A stretch of DNA of 64,000 bases from Chrysaora quinquecirrha (Eukaryota; Cnidaria; Scyphozoa; Semaeostomeae; Pelagiidae), in NCBI GenBank assembly GCA_014526335.1, contig JACTAT010000037.1, forward strand, positions 5,260,026-5,324,025. The letters are read 5' to 3'. Position numbers and translations under genes: made by a program. The notes under the pieces were generated by a model. The model saw only the letters and a list, made by a program, of their open reading frames with translations, did no database searches and was not told where the DNA came from. Shown piece by piece: positions 59,238 to 64,000 of this stretch (position 1 is the first letter of the stretch; each line of letters begins with the position of its first letter).

Positions 59238-61619
59238 GAAGCCAAGTAACTATTTCTTTACTCTCGAGTCTTCTAGACAGGAGAGAAAGGTTATTAATGC
59301 AATGAAATCCTCTGATGATATAATTGTTAAAGATACAACTGGAATTCTGAATGTTTTAGCATCTTTTTACAGTGACCTTTTTTCTTCAAAGCCTTTGGAT
59401 CTGTCAGAGCAGGAGAAATTGCTCGATTCTATTGATAAACAACTCTCTGAGTGTGAACATCTTTCTTTAGAAACTCCTTTATCCAAAGACGAGTTCTTTG
59501 AAGCTTTATCATCAATGAAGCGTCTCAAATCTCCAGGTTGTGATGGTCTGCCAATGGAGTTTTATCTTCAATTTTGGAAAATTTTAGGTGATGATTTCAC
59601 AGATTTGATGAATTTTTTCCTTCAAGAAGGAAGATTTTCTGATTCTATGCGTACTGCAGTAGTAAGTCTAATTTTTAAATCCGGTGATAAACTCCTTTGT
59701 AAAAACTGGCGTCCCATTTCTTTACTTAATGTCAACTACAAGATTGTAACAAAAGCTATGACAAATCGTCTTAAGAATGTTCTCTCCAGAGAACATTCTT
59801 AAGATCTATTGTCTTGTCAGATCAGACTTGTAGTGTTCCGGGAAGAAGTATATTTGATTCTTTGTTTCTTGTACTTGATGTTTTTGAGTATGTAAACCAG
59901 GAAGATCTTTCCTGTGCAGTTTTAAAGTTAGACCAAGAGAAAGCTTTTGATCGAGTGGATCATGAGTTTTTATTCAAGGTTATGCGAAAAATGAACTTTG
60001 GTCCAATATTCGTTAGCTATGTCCAGGCTCTTTATAATGATGTGTCTTCGAAGGTTCTTAATAATGGACATTTTTCTAAATCTTTTTCTGTAACAAGAGG
60101 TGTAAGAAAGGGTTGTCCACTGTCTCCCCTTCTGTTCGTTCTTGTAGCTGAGACCCTTGGTAACTCTCTTCGTAAAAAGGGGCTTCAAATTCCTGAATCT
60201 GTTGTCAAAGTTTGTCAATATGCGGATGACACAACAGTTTTTGCAACGGATTGTCAGTCAATACATGAAATTAAAAGAATCACTCAAAGTTATGAGCTAG
60301 GCTCTGGAGCAAAGCTAAAATTGAATCCTGGTAAGTCTGCTGGATTGTGGGTAGGTGACTATAATGGTCCTTCTAACTTGTTTGGATTTGATTTCTCTTC
60401 AAAATCATTGAAGATTCTTGGTATTGAATTCGGTCGTGAATGTTCAGTTCTTGAATCTTGGAACTCTCGTGTTAACTCCCTAGAAAATAAATTGGAATGT
60501 TGGAAAAACCGCTGTCTTTCTTTACGTGGAAAAGTGCTCATAATTAATTCGCTTGCACTTTCAGGTTTAATTTTTCTTGGTTCTGTCTTTCCTATCCCAA
60601 AAAGTGTTGTAACCCACATCAGGAAGTCAATTTTCAATTTTCTTTGGTCAGGAAAGAATGAATTAGTGAAACGTGACTTTATATACCAGCCTTTCGATAG
60701 AGGTGGATTAGGTTTGATAGATATTGCATTGAAAGTCGATTCTTTGCAATTTAAAATGATAAATTACATAGTTGATTGCAATTGTTCTCTTAGTTGGGTA
60801 AATCTAGCACGGTACTGGGTTGGAAGGAGTCTTTCAAAATACTCTGTTCAATGGGTATTTCTAAGATCTAACTCTAAGCTTAATTCTTTATTTCGTCCCC
60901 ATGTCTATGATATGCTTATTGGTAAATTTGACAAGTTCTCTGATATTTATTTAAACATTAAAGCTGTTGATCATACTGTGAGAATGTTTTACAAGCATCT
61001 TTTGGAAATAAATTTTGAAGTCCCTCGTTGTCAACGAGAATGGTTTCATCTAGGTAATATTTCTTGGAAGCCTGTATGGTTAGCATGTTCGAAAGGTATT
61101 TCTAGTGGTCATGAAAATGATGTTAATTGGAAAATTGTTCATCGTGTTATTCCCTCTTTAGTTTATTTAAATTCTTGGGGTATTCCTAACGTTAATATTT
61201 ATTGTAGGAAGTGCAGTAATGTCCCTGAAACTATTTAACATATCTTTCTTCAATGTCCCGTAGCTGTAGACGTTTGGACGTATTACCTCTCTTTCATAAG
61301 TAAGTTGGCTTTAAGCAAGGACGTTATAAATGAGAAATTTTTATTATTGCATATTTATCCGAAAAATATTTGCAACAAAAGGAAAATTATTTGTAACTAT
61401 CTGGTTAAGCTTATTCTTTTTGTTATTTGGAAAAAGCGTTGTTGTAGAGTTTACGAGGCAAAAAATTATTGCAAAGATGATATCATAAGAATAGTTAACC
61501 AGAACATTGTTGAAAGAATATTTGTATATTTTTCTGTCAACAATCCACAGCTGTCCTTGTTTACAATTGATGATGTCTTTTGTAGTAAAGTAGATGATGA
61601 GATTGTTTTGCACATTTGA
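59238..61619 (+). pseudogene. LINE C ORF2 remnant (reverse transcriptase and C-terminal part)
   Basis: Reads SNYFFTLESSRQERKVINAM, then RT motifs (LKSPGCDGLPMEFY, LDQEKAFDRVDH, GVRKGCPLSPLL with Lys for the usual Gln, QYADDTTVF). A 17-base inverted insertion at about 59788 causes a frameshift; the frame resumes at 59814. A TAA at 61236-61238 interrupts the Cys motif (CRKCSNVPETI, stop, HIFLQC). The frame then runs to the natural end at 61617-61619. It is not functional. Confidence 0.85.
59770..59803. repeat. Perfect 34-bp palindrome in LINE C
   Basis: CTTAAGAATGTTCTCT, CC, AGAGAACATTCTTAAG: 16-bp arms with a 2-bp centre. The right arm is an inverted copy of the left coding sequence. It looks like a templated fold-back insertion of about 17 bp that broke the RT frame. 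Confidence 0.85.
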
Positions 61620-61762
61620 TTTTACTAATAATCGAGATAACCATGATTGTATTACACTTGCTGTAAGATGCTTTCTTTCTTAAAAGTTTGATTGTATTAA
61701 GGGAGTGTACCTACAGCTTAACTGGGGGCACTCCCGTTCGAATTCATATTAAAAAAAAAAAA

Positions 61763-61914
61763 GTATCTGTTCTTATCAGCTTAATATCTGATATGCGCCC
61801 AAGGGTGCTCAAATATTAAACTGATTTTTGGAATTGGTCCGTGGGTCTGAAGCTTGCTTCACCCCGGACACGGGTTGTCCTGGTATTGCAGTGCCGCCAT
61901 GGATGGCCCACCCC
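61763..61914 (+). ncRNA. U2 snRNA, 3' part (after LINE C)
   Basis: Starts GTATCTGTTCTTATCAGC and runs to GGCCCACCCC. The Sm region and 3' stem-loops are normal. With 59036-59059 it accounts for one U2 gene except about 12 bases lost at the insertion point. Confidence 0.88.
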
Positions 61915-62103
61915 CTCATCTTGAAGTGTAAAACAAGCAACACAGAAAAACCTTCTTCATCGTCACATCTCTTTCTGTCGTCATCGTCTTGCAGATGTCT
62001 AAGCCATCCTTCTCTCACATTGCACCGCATCAACAATTATTATACAGGAAACAGCATTTGTTTTGCCTTATTAATTCGACCTTTCACCATCGCATTGCAT
62101 TAG

Positions 62104-62267
62104 TGCTGAAAGTTCCAACCGCAACGAGTCTTACCAAATCTGTTCTCATCCTTTGCCGATCTCAATGGAATGGAAGTGCCAGCCTTTCACTTGTGGTCTG
62201 TTGCCAATGTACCACATTTGAAACGAGAAGTTCCTGAACGACGCTCCCTCTGCTAGAAAAATCCTGC
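62104..62267 (+). promoter_or_regulatory. Conserved U1 upstream region (putative promoter)
   Basis: Third copy of the block seen at 9110 and 34828, again directly upstream of a U1 5' end. Here it lies only about 30 bp before the LINE A4 ORF1 start codon, so it may drive the element. Confidence 0.5.
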
Positions 62268-62288
62268 ATACTTACCTGACGGGGAAGA
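62268..62288 (+). ncRNA. U1 snRNA 5' end, interrupted by LINE A4
   Basis: ATACTTACCTGACGGGGAAG, about 21 nt of U1, then AGTGTGTAAAC and the ORF1 ATG. About 4-6 U1 bases before TTGATCA are missing, compared with the B insertion at 35011-35021. Confidence 0.85.
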
Positions 62289-64000
62289 AGTGTGTAAACA
62301 TGGACCTGTTAGGTAATAGTGCTCCTGCAAAAGACACCATGGATCCTGGAGAAGATTGGGCTACTCTTGCAGGAATATCAGACAATTCTATTGGTCAAAA
62401 CGACGATTCTCCCACGCATGCGCAACAACTGAGACCACAACAAGATGAAAAAGACATTGATGTCAACTCAGAAGATTCAAGAAACACAACTTTTGCTGAT
62501 AGACTTCGAACAAACGTAAGACCCCAAAATGATACTAATGTAGCTCATCATGGCATAAAATTCTTTACAAAATCAACAACAACGCATAATGAAATTATAA
62601 CCACCATCCACAAAGCTTGTAATTACCCTACTGCAATCACTCATCTTAAACGCATGCCATCAAAACCAGGATACCAAAACTGGAATGCAATTTTATCACA
62701 TCTATCATTGGTTGACGTCCTCTTGTCCAAATCCATATTTTTACCATCCCAACCGGAGCATCCATTACCAATCACACCAATTCGCTCAAGACCAACCCTC
62801 ATCACCATTCCATTTGCAACACCAGATATCTCCAACTCACAAATCTACGAGCAACTCCACCATCACGGTAAAATCATCAACATTTGGCATCAAAAGTACC
62901 CAGAATTTCCATCCATCTCCACTGGCAAACGTTTCTGTACCATTTATCCAAACCCAGAAAATCCACTTCCCCCATTCATTATCATCTCAGGCCACAAAAT
63001 CTTGATTTCTTACCGAGGACGTCAACCAATCTGCATGCATTGCAATTCAACATTCCATCTAACCATCAATTGCAATCTCAGGGGTCTGAAGCTCTGCTTC
63101 TACTGTGGGGACAACGGACACAACTACGTTGACTGTGACATACGACTAAACGGTGACAGCTACACTACACACAATACAGCACGACAACAATTCTCTGACA
63201 GTGACATGAACAGTGACAACAACAGTGACAACAACAGTGACAATGGTGACGAGGACACAGTTATACTCTCCAACTATGACAGTGACTTGGACAGGCCACT
63301 GCCTAAGAGGCTTAGGCCCTTACGAAGAGAACAGCAACAACAACAACACAGTGACAGCGAGACAGACACAGACCAACAGAACAGACCAGCAGGGCCTAAG
63401 TATAGGCTTAGTCCCTTGCCAACGCAACCACAACAACAACAACAGGATGACAATGACTCTGACGCACAGGACATAACACAGTTTGACGCTCACAGTGGAA
63501 GTCAGACTGATGATCCCTGCTCCATTTCCCACACCACACCTTCAAAGCCACATCAATCATCAGAATCATCCCAATCAGACACCACCATTCCAACTTCACC
63601 AGCATCTCAAACCGTCACCGAACAATCCCAATCAATTCTGCCACAATCATCTCACATTCCATTGCCCCGACCACGACAACGTACTTCCATTGCAAACTCT
63701 AATAAGCCCCAACAACGTTCACCACCATTATCTCGACTCGCACCAACCCAACAAACAATCACTCCCGCTATTGCCTCCACGCTTTTCCATTATTCCGCTC
63801 CATCGACACAAACATCATCGCCAGTCATAACATCTGTTTCACTCACTCAACCCACCCCAACACCAGCAGCACAACCACCACCGCATTCCCAGAAGAAAAG
63901 ACCCATGGCATCATCATCATCTCATCAGACCTCTCAAGATTCACATGCAAAATTAAAGATGAAGAAGAAGAAACAAAAGAAATAATCCTTACATTATTAA
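62289..64000 (+). mobile_element. LINE family A copy A4, 5' end to window edge
   Basis: The 5' end lies in U1. ORF1 is complete; ORF2 would start beyond the window (in A1 the gap between ORFs is about 100 bp). It is the best-preserved family A 5' end here and may belong to a young copy. Confidence 0.88.
62300..63985 (+). CDS. LINE A4 ORF1, CCHC RNA-binding protein, intact
   Basis: 561 residues from ATG at 62300 to TAA at 63983-63985. Order: an acidic N-terminus; a short block TTFADRLRTN resembling SFADKLK of family B; a central region (GIKFFTKSTTTHNEIITTIH ... PLPITPIRSRPTLITIPFA) that fits an RRM-like fold; two zinc knuckles C245/C248/H253/C258 and C266/C269/H274/C279; a low-complexity stretch with Ser-Asp-Asn repeats and Gln runs; a Pro/Ser/Thr-rich tail; and a strongly basic end (KLKMKKKKQKK). 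The role is expected to be RNA binding in the element's ribonucleoprotein. The start lies only 11 bases after U1 sequence, so the mRNA leader may be mostly U1. Confidence 0.9.
   Translation: MDLLGNSAPAKDTMDPGEDWATLAGISDNSIGQNDDSPTHAQQLRPQQDEKDIDVNSEDSRNTTFADRLRTNVRPQNDTNVAHHGIKFFTKSTTTHNEIITTIHKACNYPTAITHLKRMPSKPGYQNWNAILSHLSLVDVLLSKSIFLPSQPEHPLPITPIRSRPTLITIPFATPDISNSQIYEQLHHHGKIINIWHQKYPEFPSISTGKRFCTIYPNPENPLPPFIIISGHKILISYRGRQPICMHCNSTFHLTINCNLRGLKLCFYCGDNGHNYVDCDIRLNGDSYTTHNTARQQFSDSDMNSDNNSDNNSDNGDEDTVILSNYDSDLDRPLPKRLRPLRREQQQQQHSDSETDTDQQNRPAGPKYRLSPLPTQPQQQQQDDNDSDAQDITQFDAHSGSQTDDPCSISHTTPSKPHQSSESSQSDTTIPTSPASQTVTEQSQSILPQSSHIPLPRPRQRTSIANSNKPQQRSPPLSRLAPTQQTITPAIASTLFHYSAPSTQTSSPVITSVSLTQPTPTPAAQPPPHSQKKRPMASSSSHQTSQDSHAKLKMKKKKQKK

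Larger units (their letters stand above)
59060..61762 (+). mobile_element. LINE C, inserted in U2 snRNA, internally deleted
   Basis: A third L1/Tx1-like LINE, flanked on both sides by U2 sequence. The 5' ~180 bp is non-coding, with a possible short ORF start (MAQLRRPTTV) and a 29-bp direct repeat (59175-59203 and 59204-59232). ORF2 coding begins at about 59238 in the linker before RT, so ORF1 and the endonuclease are missing. The 3' end has a hairpin (GGGAGTG ... CACTCCC, about 61700-61736) and an A-run at 61751-61762. The U2-specific Tx1-group element Keno is the named precedent for this target; whether LINE C is Keno-like is an inference. Confidence 0.85.

Noticed and set aside
1..64000. 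tRNA genes
   Set aside because: I looked for paired A and B boxes with cloverleaf ends and found none I could support; a covariance search would be needed to be sure.

Overview
This window is animal nuclear DNA, most likely from a cnidarian such as a coral or anemone. The signs are spliced genes with GT-AG introns, snRNA genes, a CR1-type LINE with a PHD finger, a G2E3-like HECT exon and several MITE families. The species call is an inference. There are no prokaryotic operons and no CRISPR arrays.

The backbone is a tandem array of small-RNA genes in the order U1 snRNA, 5S rRNA, U2 snRNA, all on the + strand. One unit measures about 1.43 kb from U1 to U1 (33586 to 35015). Four unit remnants are present, with 5S at 8469, 27561, 34159 and 58762. 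Every U1 gene is split at the same place, in the stem-loop I region around TTGATCA, by a non-LTR retrotransposon. Two families do this. Family A consists of A0 7436-8021, A1 9300-12891, A2 22766-27037, A3 31871-33585 and A4 62289-64000. Family B consists of one copy at 35022-51521, split by a later insertion, and a second copy at 51537-58188. Both have an ORF1 with two CCHC knuckles and an ORF2 with apurinic-type endonuclease plus reverse transcriptase, the layout of the L1-like Tx1 group. A third LINE, C (59060-61762), sits inside a U2 gene. The array is therefore a niche shared by U1-targeting and U2-targeting retrotransposons.

Region by region: 1-7.4 kb holds a HECT-ligase exon, AT-rich DNA, a C/A-skewed stretch and a minus-strand zinc-finger gene with a frameshift. 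7.4-12.9 kb is the first array unit with LINE A1. 12.9-22.8 kb is non-array DNA with MITEs, an unrecognised multi-exon gene (15181-18003), a CR1-like LINE and a chromodomain ORF. 22.8-39.4 kb is a tandem segmental duplication (25341-31866 and 31871-39423) covering LINE A, U1, 5S, U2, LINE B and part of a further element. 35.6-46.5 kb is an insertion of about 11 kb into LINE B. It is made of two related elements in tandem, E1 (1.1 kb) and E2 (9.9 kb), each flanked by TTAAA. E2 carries a hairpin minisatellite and a decayed minus-strand gene with a PIN-like nuclease domain, and I cannot assign it to a known transposon class. 46.5-64 kb is LINE B, LINE B2, the fourth array unit with LINE C in U2, and an intact ORF1 of LINE A4.

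Most retrotransposon ORFs are broken. The intact ones are ORF1 of B2 and ORF1 of A4. B2 ORF2 is disabled only by one nonsense codon and a MITE. No complete U1 gene remains in the window; U2 is full length at 8735 and 34438.
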